Assembly (NCBI RefSeq): GCF_038070005.1
Contig: NZ_JBBPCO010000011.1
Span: 1 to 64,000 of the forward strand
Reading direction: 5' to 3'
DNA length: 64,000 nt
Source of the DNA: Thermithiobacillus plumbiphilus
Lineage (GTDB): Bacteria > Pseudomonadota > Gammaproteobacteria > Acidithiobacillales > Thermithiobacillaceae
The notes beneath the pieces are model-generated. The model was not told the origin of the DNA. It saw only the letters and a program-made list of their open reading frames with translations, and did no database searches. Positions within the stretch are counted from its first letter, which is position 1; every line of letters begins with the position of its first letter. Both the position numbers and the translations under genes were made by a program. Below, piece after piece: positions 28,369 to 42,822 of this stretch.

Positions 28369-28397
28369 AGTCTAGGTAGAGCCTTGCGCAATGTCAA
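28369..28397 (-). promoter_or_regulatory. Promoter of the nuo operon
   Basis: A consensus TTGACA (28392-28397) and TAGACT (28369-28374) are exactly 17 bases apart on the minus strand. The predicted transcript would have a leader of about 75 bases before the nuoA GTG. It lies after the tRNA-Leu terminator, so nuo has its own promoter. Confidence 0.8.
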
Positions 28398-28450
28398 CAA
28401 ACAAGTTTTGTTTATACCTTATGAAACAATTACTTATGCAACAAAGAGGT

Positions 28451-28475
28451 AAAAAAAACAGCCTTTTCAGGCTGT
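28451..28475 (-). terminator. Intrinsic terminator of tRNA-Leu
   Basis: On the minus strand ACAGCC pairs with GGCTGT around a 6-base loop (28458-28463 with 28470-28475), followed by seven T. It starts 8 bp after the tRNA 3' end. Confidence 0.85.
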
Positions 28476-28482
28476 TTTGGTT

Positions 28483-28567
28483 TGGTGCCGAAGGCCGGAC
28501 TCGAACCGGCATGGCTTGCGCCGCCGCCCCCTCAAGACGGTGTGTCTACCAATTTCACCACTTCGGC
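28483..28567 (-). tRNA. tRNA-Leu(GAG)
   Basis: The 85-base type II tRNA has acceptor stem GCCGAAG/CTTCGGC, a long variable arm and an encoded CCA. The anticodon stem CCGTC/GGCGG encloses TTGAGGG, giving anticodon GAG. It lies between secG and nuoA, as in many proteobacteria. Confidence 0.96.
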
Positions 28568-28576
28568 TTGTATACA

Positions 28577-28605
28577 ATTAAATCAAATTCTAAAGCTTGA
28601 GACAA
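28577..28605 (-). promoter_or_regulatory. Promoter of tRNA-Leu
   Basis: On the minus strand TTGTCT (28600-28605) and TTTAAT (28577-28582) are 17 bases apart. The -10 box lies 9 bp upstream of the mature tRNA 5' end. Confidence 0.6.
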
Positions 28606-28620
28606 TGGGGAGATCCAGTC

Positions 28621-29001
28621 TCAGGGTTGAGTACCGGTGCCCGTTAATCCGGCAGGACCTTGCTGGGCGCCTGGAACGGGGCCAGAGGGCGGCTGCTGGG
28701 TGGGCGCGGGCGCCTGCCCCTGCGCTGGCCGGCTGGCGGCCGGTGCATCAGTCATGACGCTGTCCTGGCCGGTACGGGTGGACAGATAGGAAAGACCGAG
28801 GCTGCTCAGAAAGAACACCGCCGCTGCCAACCCTGTCGCACGTGTGAGGAAGTTCGCCGAACCCTGGCTGCCGAAGACGGTCTGGGAAGCACCGCTGCCA
28901 AAGGCAGACCCGATATCACTGCCCTGCCCTTTCTGGATCAGAACCAGGCCAATCAGGACCAGGGATACCAAGACCTGCACGACTGTCAGAAAGATCACCA
29001 T
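28621..29001 (-). CDS. secG: Preprotein translocase subunit SecG
   Basis: The protein has 126 residues. It is the small SecYEG subunit with two membrane helices (about 5-22 and 53-72) and the family loop LIQKGQGSDIGSAFGSGASQ. The C-terminal 50 residues form a Pro/Ala/Gly/Gln-rich tail, as in many proteobacterial SecG proteins. It follows tpiA by 35 bp, the usual pairing. Confidence 0.95.
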   Translation of the reverse strand: MVIFLTVVQVLVSLVLIGLVLIQKGQGSDIGSAFGSGASQTVFGSQGSANFLTRATGLAAAVFFLSSLGLSYLSTRTGQDSVMTDAPAASRPAQGQAPAPTQQPPSGPVPGAQQGPAGLTGTGTQP

Positions 29002-29036
29002 ATGAACCTCATTGAGTACAAGCCGGGCCTGAACTT

Positions 29037-29792
29037 TCAGGCAGCCGCAGCCGCACAGATCCTTAAGAATTCTTCCGCCTTGAGGGAGGCCCCACCGATC
29101 AGACCCCCATCGATGTCGGGCCGGGAAAAGATTTCAGCAGCATTTTCCGCCTTGACACTGCCGCCATAAAGTATACGGGTACTTGCGCCAACGCCGCTAT
29201 CAAAAGCATGCAGTTCGGCACGCAGGAAGGCGTGCACCTCTTGCGCCTGGTCCGGCGTGGCAGTCAGCCCAGTGCCTATGGCCCATACCGGCTCATAGGC
29301 GATGACGGTCCCGTGAAAGGTTGCCGCATCCGTTTGCTGCAAAATGGCTTGTAACTGGGCCGACACCACCTGCTCGGTGATGCCCTGACTGCGCTGCTCC
29401 TCGGTCTCACCGACACAAAGCACCGGGATCAGCCCCGAGCGCTTTGCCGCGGCATACTTTCTGGCCACATCCTGATCAGACTCGCCAAAGATCTGGCGGC
29501 GCTCGGAATGTCCCAGGATGACATAGCGGCAGCCGAGGTCGCGCAACATTTCTCCGGAAATCTCGCCGGTATAGGCCCCATTCTTCTCCCAGAATAGATT
29601 CTGGGCACCATACCGAATCGGACTCCCCTTGAGAACCCGCGCAACCGCATCGATTGCGGTGAATGGCGGACAGACCAGGATCTCGACAGCCGAGGGATCG
29701 GGTTCAGCCTCCTTGATGGCGCGCACGAGGTTCTCCGCCTCCCAGCGCGTCGCATTCATTTTCCAGTTCCCCGCCACCATGGGTTGCCGCAT
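29037..29792 (-). CDS. tpiA: Triosephosphate isomerase
   Basis: The protein has 251 residues. It interconverts dihydroxyacetone phosphate and glyceraldehyde 3-phosphate. The catalytic residues are visible: Lys in AGNWKMN, His in ILGHSERR and Glu in IAYEPVWAIGTG, plus the phosphate loop YGGSVKAENA. I chose ATG 29792, which follows GGAGGAAATC; an ATG four codons upstream would remove that site from its leader. Confidence 0.98.
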   Translation of the reverse strand: MRQPMVAGNWKMNATRWEAENLVRAIKEAEPDPSAVEILVCPPFTAIDAVARVLKGSPIRYGAQNLFWEKNGAYTGEISGEMLRDLGCRYVILGHSERRQIFGESDQDVARKYAAAKRSGLIPVLCVGETEEQRSQGITEQVVSAQLQAILQQTDAATFHGTVIAYEPVWAIGTGLTATPDQAQEVHAFLRAELHAFDSGVGASTRILYGGSVKAENAAEIFSRPDIDGGLIGGASLKAEEFLRICAAAAA

Positions 29793-29847
29793 GATTTCCT
29801 CCATTACGAATGTCAGAGCGGCATAGTAACGGCGCGCCCATGGGCGG

Positions 29848-31209
29848 TCAATTCCCCTGGAGCACCTGCCCCATGACCTTGCTGACCACCTCCGTCAATT
29901 CATCGGCCAGGTCATAAACCAGGATGTCATCTTCGCCCTCGACCATGATGCGCAACAAGGCTTCGGTTCCCGACGGCCGCACCAGCAGCCTGCCACTGTT
30001 GGCCAGGCGCTGCTCGGCCGCTGCAATCGCATCCATGATTTCTGGATATGAGCGATAATCCACGCGTGATTGCAGCCTGATATTGCGCAACACCTGTGGA
30101 TAGCGCGGCATCCTGTTCACCAGTTTCGACAGAGGCTGGTGATGGCTGCACATGGCGGCAAGTACCTGCAGGGCCGCGACGATGCCATCCCCCGTGGTAT
30201 TGTGAGGCGTGATGATATGCCCGGAGGTCTCGCCGCCCAGACGCCAGCCCCTGTCTTTCATCTGCTCCAGGACATATCGATCGCCCACGGCGGCGCGCGC
30301 GAAGGGGATACCCCTGTCCCGTAGTGCCTGCTCCAGCCCCAGGTTGCTCATCAGTGTTCCCACCACGCCGCCATTGAGGGTCCCCTGATGCTGCATCTCT
30401 GTGGCAATGACATAGAGGATCTGATCGCCGTCCACCAGCTGGCCCTTTTCATCGACCAGAATGACCCGGTCGCCATCACCATCAAAGGCAATGCCGATAT
30501 CCGCCTTCTCAACCAGGACCCTGGCCTGCAGGGCGGCAGGTGCCGTGGACCCAACTTCATCGTTGATATTGAGGCCGTCTGGCTGATTGCCCATGACGAT
30601 CACGTTGGCCCCCAGCTCCTGCAGAACCATGGGTGCGACGCGGTAATTGGCGCCATTGGCGCAGTCCACCACGACTCTCAGCCCGTTCAGGGTTTCGGAC
30701 GTGGAGAATGTATGCTTGCAGAATTCCACATAACGGCCGGCCGCATCATCCACCCGGCGGGCCTTGCCCAGCTGATCCGGGGCCGGCAGGGTCATGGGCC
30801 TTTCGAGATAGGCCTCGATTTCCGCCTCGACGGCATCGGGGAGCTTGTTGCCATCACCCGAAAAGAACTTGATGCCATTGTCCATGTAGGGATTGTGCGA
30901 GGCGCTGATGACAATGCCCGCATCCGCGCGCAGGGCGCGTGTCAGATAGGCGATGCCTGGTGTTGGCAAGGGCCCAACCAGCAGGACGTTCAGGCCAGCG
31001 GAAGCCAGGCCGGCTTCGAGAGCGGACTCCAGGAGATAACCTGACAATCTGGTATCCTTGCCGATCAGCACGTTACCACGACCTTTCTTGACATGCCCTG
31101 CCAGCACGTGCCCGGCAGCCCAGCCCAGCTTGAGCACGAAATCCGGCATGATGGGCATCTCGCCCACCTGGCCACGGATGCCATCAGTTCCAAACCATTT
31201 TCTCGCCAT
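29848..31209 (-). CDS. glmM: Phosphoglucosamine mutase
   Basis: The protein has 453 residues. It converts glucosamine 6-phosphate to glucosamine 1-phosphate for cell-wall precursors. The start [11 protein letters not shown], the active-site serine (Ser104) in [12 protein letters not shown], the metal site in AFDGDGDR and the phosphate-binding [12 protein letters not shown] are all present. It stands between folP and tpiA, a common order. Confidence 0.98.
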   Translation of the reverse strand: MARKWFGTDGIRGQVGEMPIMPDFVLKLGWAAGHVLAGHVKKGRGNVLIGKDTRLSGYLLESALEAGLASAGLNVLLVGPLPTPGIAYLTRALRADAGIVISASHNPYMDNGIKFFSGDGNKLPDAVEAEIEAYLERPMTLPAPDQLGKARRVDDAAGRYVEFCKHTFSTSETLNGLRVVVDCANGANYRVAPMVLQELGANVIVMGNQPDGLNINDEVGSTAPAALQARVLVEKADIGIAFDGDGDRVILVDEKGQLVDGDQILYVIATEMQHQGTLNGGVVGTLMSNLGLEQALRDRGIPFARAAVGDRYVLEQMKDRGWRLGGETSGHIITPHNTTGDGIVAALQVLAAMCSHHQPLSKLVNRMPRYPQVLRNIRLQSRVDYRSYPEIMDAIAAAEQRLANSGRLLVRPSGTEALLRIMVEGEDDILVYDLADELTEVVSKVMGQVLQGN

Positions 31210-31248
31210 GCACTTTCCTCATTGATTTTTTTGCCGCTTGGCGGCTTT

Positions 31249-32097
31249 TCAATTCACATTCAGCAAGGCGGACGTCATCCGCAGGGCCCGTGCGGTTGCA
31301 GCGACATCATGCGTGCGGATGATGCGCGCGCCCTGCCAGGCAGCGATGACCGCCAGCGCCAGCCCACCCTCAAGCCGCTCCTCGACGGGAAGATCCAGCA
31401 CCTTGCCGATAAAAGATTTGCGCGAGACACCAATCAGGACCGGATAAGCGCTCCGGATCAGCTCAGGCAGATGCTTGAGCAGCGCGAGGTTGTGCACAAC
31501 CCGTTTGCCAAAGCCGATACCGGGATCCAGCACAATGCGGTCTCGCGGAATGCCGGCCTCGATGCAGATCTCGGCCCGCTGGCGCAGGAAAGCGAACACC
31601 TCAGCGCAGACATCTTCGTACTCCGGATTCTCCTGCATGGTACGGGGAGTACCTTTCATGTGCGTCAGACAGACGGGAGCACCCAAATCGGCGACCGTGG
31701 CAAGGGCTTGCGGATCCGCCTGCAAGGCACTGACATCATTGATCAGCCCCGCGCCATGCTGCCAGGCGGCGCGCATCACGGCGGACTTCATCGTATCGAT
31801 GGAAATAGGCAAGGAAATGCTATTTGCAAGTACCTCGATGACCGGGACGACTCTGGAGAGCTCTTCCTCGACTGTGATTGCAGGCGCACCTGGACGAGTG
31901 GACTCTCCACCGATATCGATGATATCCGCGCCATCCGCCACCATCTGGCGGGCATGGGCCAGGGCCTTGTCCAGGCAAAAAAATTGACCCCCGTCCGAGA
32001 AGGAATCGGGAGTCACGTTGAGAATACCCATCACAAGCGGGCGGCCCAGATCAAGAGGCCGCCCGTTGCAGTCCAGCATGGCTGCAGGTTCAGACAT
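31249..32097 (-). CDS. folP: Dihydropteroate synthase
   Basis: The protein has 282 residues. It condenses the pterin pyrophosphate with p-aminobenzoate in folate synthesis and is the target of sulfonamides. The pterin-binding signatures MGILNVTPDSFSDGG and ADIIDIGGESTRPG are intact, as are DPGIGFGKRVVHN and GVSRKSFIG. It stands 15 bp after ftsH on the same transcript. Confidence 0.98.
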   Translation of the reverse strand: MSEPAAMLDCNGRPLDLGRPLVMGILNVTPDSFSDGGQFFCLDKALAHARQMVADGADIIDIGGESTRPGAPAITVEEELSRVVPVIEVLANSISLPISIDTMKSAVMRAAWQHGAGLINDVSALQADPQALATVADLGAPVCLTHMKGTPRTMQENPEYEDVCAEVFAFLRQRAEICIEAGIPRDRIVLDPGIGFGKRVVHNLALLKHLPELIRSAYPVLIGVSRKSFIGKVLDLPVEERLEGGLALAVIAAWQGARIIRTHDVAATARALRMTSALLNVN

Positions 32098-32112
32098 ATC
32101 CCGCAGTCAGTT

Positions 32113-34032
<1,920 letters not shown>

Positions 34033-34156
34033 TCTACGGCTCCTTGAGCTGATAAAGCTGTTTAAGCTAAGACAGCACGAGCAGGAAGAGGTTCGAAGGG
34101 ACGAAGGTAATTTACCATAACATGGAGATAAGCAGACCTCCAGTCCATCCTTTTGC

Positions 34157-34777
34157 CTAGCCCTTGAAATCCATGCCTAACCAGTACTGTTCTGCCGACC
34201 GCGCCCGGGATGCTTCCGGCTTGCGGACCACGATCCGCCCGAAGCGGGCCTTGATCGCAGTCCTCAGGGCATCGGCGCCGGACCCCATGAATACCTTCAC
34301 GAGAAGCACACCACCAGGCCTGAGCACCTCGGCGGCAAATTCCAGTGCCAGTTCGGCCAACTGCATGGAACGGGCCTGATCTACGGCAGCCACCCCACTC
34401 ATATTGGGGGCGATGTCCGACATTACAAGGTCCACCTGTTGTCCCCCGAGCGCATCCATCAGTGTTTGATAGACTGCCTCGTCATTGAAGTCTCCCTGGA
34501 TGAAAGTCACATCCGGCAGGGGATCCATCGGCAGACGATCCAGGGCGATGACCTTGCCCTTGCCACTCAGATAACGTGCCGCCACCTGGCTCCAGCCGCC
34601 AGGCGCGGCACCAAGATCGACGACGTGCATGCCGGGCCTGAAAATCCGGTCCTTGTCCTGGATTTCCATGAGCTTGAAGGCTGCCCGGGATCGATATCCC
34701 TCCTTCGCGGCCCGCTTGACGAAAGGATCGCTGAAATGCTCATCCAGCCAGCGGCGACTCGATTTCGATCTAGTCAT
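34157..34777 (-). CDS. rlmE: 23S rRNA (uridine-2'-O-)-methyltransferase
   Basis: The protein has 206 residues. It methylates U2552 of 23S rRNA. The SAM-binding motif [15 protein letters not shown] and the K-D-K-E catalytic set can be placed: Lys in the N-terminal RAAFKLMEI region, Asp in [11 protein letters not shown], Lys in LLVKVFMG and a late Glu. I chose ATG 34777 with GGAGGAGGGAC before it. It pairs with ftsH, as usual. Confidence 0.97.
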   Translation of the reverse strand: MTRSKSSRRWLDEHFSDPFVKRAAKEGYRSRAAFKLMEIQDKDRIFRPGMHVVDLGAAPGGWSQVAARYLSGKGKVIALDRLPMDPLPDVTFIQGDFNDEAVYQTLMDALGGQQVDLVMSDIAPNMSGVAAVDQARSMQLAELALEFAAEVLRPGGVLLVKVFMGSGADALRTAIKARFGRIVVRKPEASRARSAEQYWLGMDFKG

Positions 34778-34973
34778 GTCCCTCCTCCGCAATGCCCCGT
34801 GTCCGCTGCCGGATCCGGAAAAAGAGGATCGACCCGCTGCCCGCGCCAAAGCAAAGCGCCAGCAGGAAATCCCAGGGGCTTGGCAAACGCAGGCTCAGCA
34901 CCAGTATAGGTACCATCAGGACCAGGATCAGGGCGAGTTCGATCTTCAGTCTGGCAAATGGATCCCGGTCCAC
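34770..34973 (-). CDS. Small two-helix membrane protein upstream of rlmE
   Basis: The protein has 67 residues and starts at GTG 34973 with GGAG 6 bases upstream. Two hydrophobic segments (about 12-28 and 34-50) are separated by a short loop and followed by a basic tail ([15 protein letters not shown]). The end overlaps the rlmE start by 8 bp, so translation could be coupled. I do not recognise the family. The ribosome binding site, overlap and membrane pattern support a real gene. Confidence 0.6.
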   Translation of the reverse strand: MDRDPFARLKIELALILVLMVPILVLSLRLPSPWDFLLALCFGAGSGSILFFRIRQRTRGIAEEGHD

Positions 34974-35036
34974 GCATAGCTCCAGTTTCTCTGCTCAAGA
35001 GTGCTATAATCCGCCATCAATTCGGAAGGGGGCGAT

Positions 35037-35324
35037 ATGCTCAACAGCAAGCAGCGACAATATTTGAAAGGTCAGGCACATTCCCTGAACCCGGTGATTC
35101 TGGTTGGCGATGCAGGATTGTCGGACAACCTGCTGGCCGAACTGGACCGTACCCTGGCCCATCACGAACTGATCAAGGTACGACTGCCGGCCATGGAGCG
35201 CAATGAACGCGACAGTCTGGCCGCAGAGATCGTCATGCGCAGCGGGGCCGAAATGGTGCAGATGATCGGGCGTGTGCTGGTGATCTATCGCGCCAGCGAG
35301 AAGCAGCGTTATTCCCTGCCCTGA
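35037..35324 (+). CDS. yhbY: Ribosome assembly RNA-binding protein YhbY
   Basis: The protein has 95 residues. It is a CRM-domain protein that binds pre-50S particles. The start LNSKQRQYLKGQAHSLNPVI and the loop GDAGLSDNLLAELD followed by HHELIKVRL are typical. It is divergent from rlmE, the usual arrangement. A TATAAT at 35005-35010 with GGAAGGGGG before the ATG suggests a short leader. The 3' end overlaps the convergent DUF4149 gene by 16 bp. Confidence 0.95.
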   Translation: MLNSKQRQYLKGQAHSLNPVILVGDAGLSDNLLAELDRTLAHHELIKVRLPAMERNERDSLAAEIVMRSGAEMVQMIGRVLVIYRASEKQRYSLP

Positions 35325-35785
35325 TCCGGCCTGTCGCGCTTGTTTGCGGGACCTACCTGAACCCAGAGCTGCCAGATCACGACGAGCAGAACCAGCAGGA
35401 AGATCAGACTGGAAACCCCATGCAGGGCCCCGAACAGTTGCAGCTCCGGACTGTCCGGTGCCAGGGCGTCAACAGGACCCCGCGCCTTGATGGCTTCCAT
35501 TCTCGGGTTCAGCAGGAGCCGGCTGGCGAGCAAAAGTAGCGCGACAAAAGACCAGGCCAGCCTGGCAGCCCTGCCGCCACCCCGCAGGGCCTGGACCAGA
35601 AACCACAGGGCGAAAGCCAGCCCAGCCCAGTCCAGGTAGGCAAACAGCACGCCGGCGACATTACCGGCCATCTGCCGCTCCGGCAAATGCGCGAAGAGGA
35701 CGGGTGCCACAGCGCCACCCATGAACAGCAGGGCACCGGCCCAGATGCCCAGCAGGATCCTGTTCAGGCGGTGCATGGCCGGCAC
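35309..35785 (-). CDS. DUF4149 membrane protein
   Basis: The protein has 158 residues with four membrane segments. The pattern LLGIWAGALLFMGGAVAPVLF, the buried basic region and the terminal LFGALHGVSSLIFLLVLLVV match DUF4149 (TMEM205-like) proteins. Members often stand near greA and carAB in beta/gamma-proteobacteria. No function is established. The gene is convergent with, and slightly overlaps, yhbY, and follows greA by 15 bp. Confidence 0.8.
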   Translation of the reverse strand: MPAMHRLNRILLGIWAGALLFMGGAVAPVLFAHLPERQMAGNVAGVLFAYLDWAGLAFALWFLVQALRGGGRAARLAWSFVALLLLASRLLLNPRMEAIKARGPVDALAPDSPELQLFGALHGVSSLIFLLVLLVVIWQLWVQVGPANKRDRPDQGRE

Positions 35786-35800
35786 GCTGGTTTCAGACGC

Positions 35801-36273
35801 TTACTGATAAGTCACCTGAAGGATCTCGTACTCCCGCACACCAATGGGAGCCTTGACCTCGACCACGTCGCCTTCGCGCTTGCTGATCAGGGCGCGGGCA
35901 ATGGGTGAGCTGATCGAGACCTTGTTTTCCTTCAGGTCCGCCTCGTCGTCGCCGACGATCTGGTAGGTCACCTGAACGCCTTCGGCATCCTCAAGGCGTA
36001 CCGTCGAGCCAAACACGACGCGACCATCGGCACTCAGGGTCGCAGGATCGATGATCTGGGCCCGGGCAAGCTTGTCTTCGAGTTCCATGATGCGGCCCTC
36101 GATAAAGCCCTGTCGTTCCTTGGCGGCATCGTATTCCGCATTTTCCGACAGATCCCCCTTGGAACGGGCCTCCGCAATCGCCTCGATCACCGACGGACGC
36201 TCTACGGTTTTCAGGCGATGCAGTTCGTCCCTGAGCCGCTGGGCCCCTGTCACGGTCATTGGCACCTTGCTGG

Positions 36274-36277
<4 letters not shown>
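35801..36277 (-). CDS. greA: Transcription elongation factor GreA
   Basis: The protein has 158 residues. It stimulates cleavage of backtracked RNA by RNA polymerase. The N-terminal coiled coil (about 1-75) carries the acidic tip in [20 protein letters not shown]; the C-terminal FKBP-like domain includes [20 protein letters not shown]. The start overlaps the carB stop by 4 bases (ATGA), a common linkage. Confidence 0.98.
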
Positions 36278-39517
<3,240 letters not shown>

Positions 39518-39534
<17 letters not shown>

Positions 39535-40681
39535 GGTTGCGGCTCTTGCGGTAGGCGTCTACCTGCTCAATGAATCGATCGAAAAGGTAGCCCATGTCGC
39601 CTGGTCCGGGGCTCGCTTCGGGATGCCCCTGAAAGCTGAAGGCCGGCAGTTCGGTATGCGCCACCCCCTGCAGGCTACCGTCGAAGAGCGATACATGGGT
39701 AACACGCAGGCTGGCTGGCAGGCTGTTAGGCTCGATGGCGAAACCATGATTCTGGCTGCTGATCAGGACGCGACCGCTATCGAGATCCTTGACCGGATGA
39801 TTGGCACCATGATGGCCAAATTTCATTTTGACCGACCTGGCGCCCAGCGCCAGACACAGCAGCTGGTGGCCAAGACAGATGCCGTAGGTCGGCACGCCCT
39901 GTTCCAGCAACTCGCGGGTGGCCTGCTGGGCATAGCGCATCGGCTCCGGATCCCCGGGACCGTTGGATAGAAACACCCCATCCGGCCTCAGGGCCAGCAC
40001 GGTTTCCGCCGGGGTCTGCGCCGGCACTACCGTGACCCGGCAACCGCGATCGACCAACATGTGCAGGATGTTGCTCTTGATGCCATAGTCATAGGCCACG
40101 ATGTGACGCGGCAGGGCCTCTTCCAGTGAGGCGGGCGCCTCCGGCAAGCCGGCATCAAGGCGCCAGCTGCCCTGGGCAAACAGATAGGGCTCGGCCACGC
40201 TGACATCGCGCGCCAGGTCCATGCCAACCAGCCCGGCAAACTCCCGGGCGGCGGCTATGGCGGCCTGGGGATCGATATCCGGGCCAGCCACCAGGGCGGC
40301 GTTCTGGGCCCCCTTTTCGCGCAGGATCCGGGTCAGTTGCCGGGTATCGACACCAGCGATGGCGACCACCTGATTTTCTCGCAGATAATCTTCGAGGGGC
40401 CGTTCAAGGCGCCAGCTGCTCGCCCGGCGCGGCAGATCGCGGATCACCAGGCCGGCAGCATGGACCCGGCTGCTTTCGGTATCGACGGCATTCACCCCGA
40501 CATTGCCCACGTGAGGATAGGTCAGGGTGACGATCTGCCGGGCATAGGAAGGGTCCGTGAGGATTTCCTGATAGCCGGTCATGGCGGTGTTGAAGCACAA
40601 TTCGCCCACGCTCTGCCCTTCGGCGCCCACACTCTCACCCCAAAACAGCGCGCCATCTTCCAATGCCAGCAATGCTTTCAC
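39518..40681 (-). CDS. carA: Carbamoyl-phosphate synthase small chain, GTG start
   Basis: The protein has 387 residues. It is the glutaminase subunit that hydrolyses glutamine and channels ammonia to CarB. The class I amidotransferase triad is present: Cys in [10 protein letters not shown], and His and Glu in [11 protein letters not shown] chose GTG 40681 ([16 protein letters not shown] follows), preceded by GGAGCGTACAGGC. An upstream ATG would start in the attenuator region. Confidence 0.96.
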
Positions 40682-40708
40682 GCCTGTACGCTCCTGAACT
40701 GCACATGC

Positions 40709-40734
40709 AAAAACGGGAGGGGCAACCCCTCCCG
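40709..40734 (-). terminator. Attenuator-like terminator in the carAB leader
   Basis: CGGGAGGGG and CCCCTCCCG form a perfect 9-bp stem around three bases, followed by five T on the minus strand. It lies between the carAB promoter (40782-40810) and the carA start (40681). Every carAB transcript must cross it, so it should act as an attenuator as well as an end for upstream transcripts. Confidence 0.8.
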
Positions 40735-40781
40735 CCAAGAACCCTGAAAAATCAATGAAATACTTTTATGGATTTCCTGGA

Positions 40782-40810
40782 ATTTTAAGAAAAACCGGCT
40801 TCCGGGTCAA
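40782..40810 (-). promoter_or_regulatory. Promoter of carAB
   Basis: On the minus strand TTGACC (40805-40810) and TAAAAT (40782-40787) are 17 bases apart. The region between it and carA is AT-rich and about 100 bases long, containing the terminator-like hairpin. I see no clear leader peptide or ArgR box. Confidence 0.75.
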
Positions 40811-40848
40811 TGCGAAAGCCCGCAGCGGCGCAAATATACCTCGCCAGC

Positions 40849-41823
40849 TCAGGTCTGACCCGTCAGGGCGCCCGCCACCGCCTGTCGCCGATCGAGCGAT
40901 AGCCAGAAGATGCCACCCGGCAGACTCGCCAGCAGGACCGTGAACCCCGCGAGCAGGGACAAGGCAAGCGCCTGCTCCGCCGCCACCCCGCTATAGGCCA
41001 AAAAGTATACCAGCAGGCTTTCGCGCAGACCCCAGCCACCCAGGGTCAGGGGCAGGACGGTGAGAAGGCTGACCAAAGGCCAGAGCACCCAGATGGCCGC
41101 GGCATCGAGTGACACGCCCAGCGCCTTGCCGAGCACCACGAACATGGCGATCGAAATCAGCTGCACCAGCAGGGAGAGTGCCAGCACGCGCCAGCGGCAG
41201 GCATGCCCTTGAAACAGGGTCGCCAGCGCCAGACGCACCTCGCAGAGCTTCTCTCCCAGCCTGCCCGCCCGCCGGGCAATCCGGTCCAGACCTGACCAGA
41301 GCAGCACGGCCATGCCAGCGAGATAGGCCAGGGCAATCAGGCCGAGCAGCAAGCCGACCGGCGGCAGGCTTGCCAGCCAGAAGCCACCCAGCACGAATGC
41401 AAGCACTGCCACTGCAATCAGCACACCCAGGCCGATCAGGCGTTCGCCAAAGACCGCCGCCACTGCCAGCGCAAGACTCTGGGTGTAAGGTCTGCTGAGA
41501 TAGGCGCGTACGGCATCGCCCGAGACCGCACCCGGAAGGACCTGATTGAAAAAGGCGCCAATGCCAGTCAGGCGCAGCAGCAGCGGATAGGGCATGGGGC
41601 TGCCAAGGCCCTGCATGACATAACGACTGCGCCAGGCCGAGCAGGCGAGATTGAGCCAGTACAGGACGATCCCGGCCAGAAACCATGGCATGTGCATGCC
41701 TGCCAGAATCAGGCCAAGCTTCTGCCAGTCCAAATCCCGGAATACCCAGTAGAGCAGGACAGCGGATACGCCAGCCTGCAGAAATGTCTTCAAGTGTCGC
41801 CTGCTCTGCAAGCCTTTCTCCAA
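40849..41823 (-). CDS. Lysylphosphatidylglycerol synthase TM-domain (UPF0104) protein
   Basis: The protein has 324 residues with about eight membrane helices. The segment FFNQVLPGAVSGDAVRAYLS and the late GGWGLRESLLVYFLAYSGVA are hallmarks of the UPF0104/MprF-like flippase domain. The cytosolic synthase domain is absent. Such stand-alone proteins are thought to move lipids or lipid-linked groups, but the substrate is unknown. It lies upstream of the carAB promoter on the same strand. Confidence 0.82.
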   Translation of the reverse strand: MEKGLQSRRHLKTFLQAGVSAVLLYWVFRDLDWQKLGLILAGMHMPWFLAGIVLYWLNLACSAWRSRYVMQGLGSPMPYPLLLRLTGIGAFFNQVLPGAVSGDAVRAYLSRPYTQSLALAVAAVFGERLIGLGVLIAVAVLAFVLGGFWLASLPPVGLLLGLIALAYLAGMAVLLWSGLDRIARRAGRLGEKLCEVRLALATLFQGHACRWRVLALSLLVQLISIAMFVVLGKALGVSLDAAAIWVLWPLVSLLTVLPLTLGGWGLRESLLVYFLAYSGVAAEQALALSLLAGFTVLLASLPGGIFWLSLDRRQAVAGALTGQT

Positions 41824-41883
41824 TCACCGGCCAAGGATGCGGCAAGCAGCAGATCCGCATCCAGATAGAACAGGCAGGATGCC

Positions 41884-42240
41884 TCAGCGCTCCAGCTTGG
41901 GCGCCACCAGCAAGGCCTGGGGTACATGCAACTTGATCGCGGTCGCGATCTCCAGGGTAACGCCCGGACGGTTTCGTACCGACACCCAGAGCACGTTCAG
42001 CTTCATGTTGAAGTTGGCGAAGACCACTTCGCGATAGTGCACGAGCACTGCCTGGATGCGTTGCAGGCAGGCATCGATGATCTCCGGCGACTGCTTGCCC
42101 AGATGCGGGATGAGCATCATGAAATCACTGACAGGACGCCCATCCTCGTCCCGGGTCGGCACCAGTTTCCAGAGAGGGACGCCAGGCTCAAGGGCTTCCG
42201 CTTCACAGACCGCGCGCGGGCCGGCTTTGGAGATCTGCAT
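41884..42240 (-). CDS. Hypothetical protein
   Basis: The predicted 118-residue soluble protein starts at ATG 42240 with an AGGAGG-like run shortly upstream. The sequence is mixed alpha/beta with a conserved-looking segment VVFANFNMKLNVLWVSVRNR. No membrane helix, signal peptide or known motif is visible. It lies between panD and the flippase-like gene on the same strand. I do not recognise the family. Confidence 0.65.
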   Translation of the reverse strand: MQISKAGPRAVCEAEALEPGVPLWKLVPTRDEDGRPVSDFMMLIPHLGKQSPEIIDACLQRIQAVLVHYREVVFANFNMKLNVLWVSVRNRPGVTLEIATAIKLHVPQALLVAPKLER

Positions 42241-42373
42241 AAGGCCTCCTGCAGAGAGTACTCAGAATCGAAACCGATCCTCCTTGGAGTCAGTCTGGCC
42301 GGATCGGTTCGATGCCATCTGCCGGACGCCCGAGCACTGCTGGACTGAGGCGCCGCACAGCCAGGGGATGACT

Positions 42374-42757
42374 TCAGGATGCTGCCTGAACGGGGATATC
42401 GTGGCCGATGCGTGCTATCCGGTTGCCCTCGTCCACATAGACCAGGCGCGGCTTGTGGCGGGCAGCCTCGGCGTTGTCCAGCCCGCAGTAGGCGGCGATG
42501 ATCACCAGATCTCCCGGTGAGGCCTTGTGCGCAGCGGCGCCGTTCACCGAAATGATGCCGGACCCGGCCTCCGCGACGATGGCGTAGGTCGTGAAGCGCT
42601 CGCCGTTGTTCACGTTATAGATATGAATCTGCTCGTACTCGCGGATGCCCGCCGCAGCCAGCAGCTCGGCGTCGATCGCGCAGGAACCCTCATAGTGCAG
42701 TTCGGAGTGCGTGACCGTGGCGCGGTGAAGCTTTGCCTTGAGCATTTGAATGAACAC
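42374..42757 (-). CDS. panD: Aspartate 1-decarboxylase, GTG start
   Basis: The protein has 127 residues. It makes beta-alanine for pantothenate and uses a pyruvoyl group formed by self-cleavage at Gly24-Ser25 (HYEGSCAID). I chose GTG 42757 because AAGGAG lies 6 bases upstream, and this start puts the cleaved serine at residue 25 as in the characterised enzyme. The Tyr and Arg residues of the active site are in the expected parts. It follows panC by 65 bp. Confidence 0.96.
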   Translation of the reverse strand: MFIQMLKAKLHRATVTHSELHYEGSCAIDAELLAAAGIREYEQIHIYNVNNGERFTTYAIVAEAGSGIISVNGAAAHKASPGDLVIIAAYCGLDNAEAARHKPRLVYVDEGNRIARIGHDIPVQAAS

Positions 42758-42822
42758 AAATTTCTCCTTACCGGCCTGCCCGGGATGAATGCCACCTGCG
42801 GCGACCAACGAAATTGTGACTA

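Noticed and set aside
31215-31245. GCCGC/GCGGC hairpin with T runs between folP and glmM
   Set aside because: Its T run follows the stem only in the plus direction, where no gene ends; it would not stop the minus-strand folP-glmM transcript.
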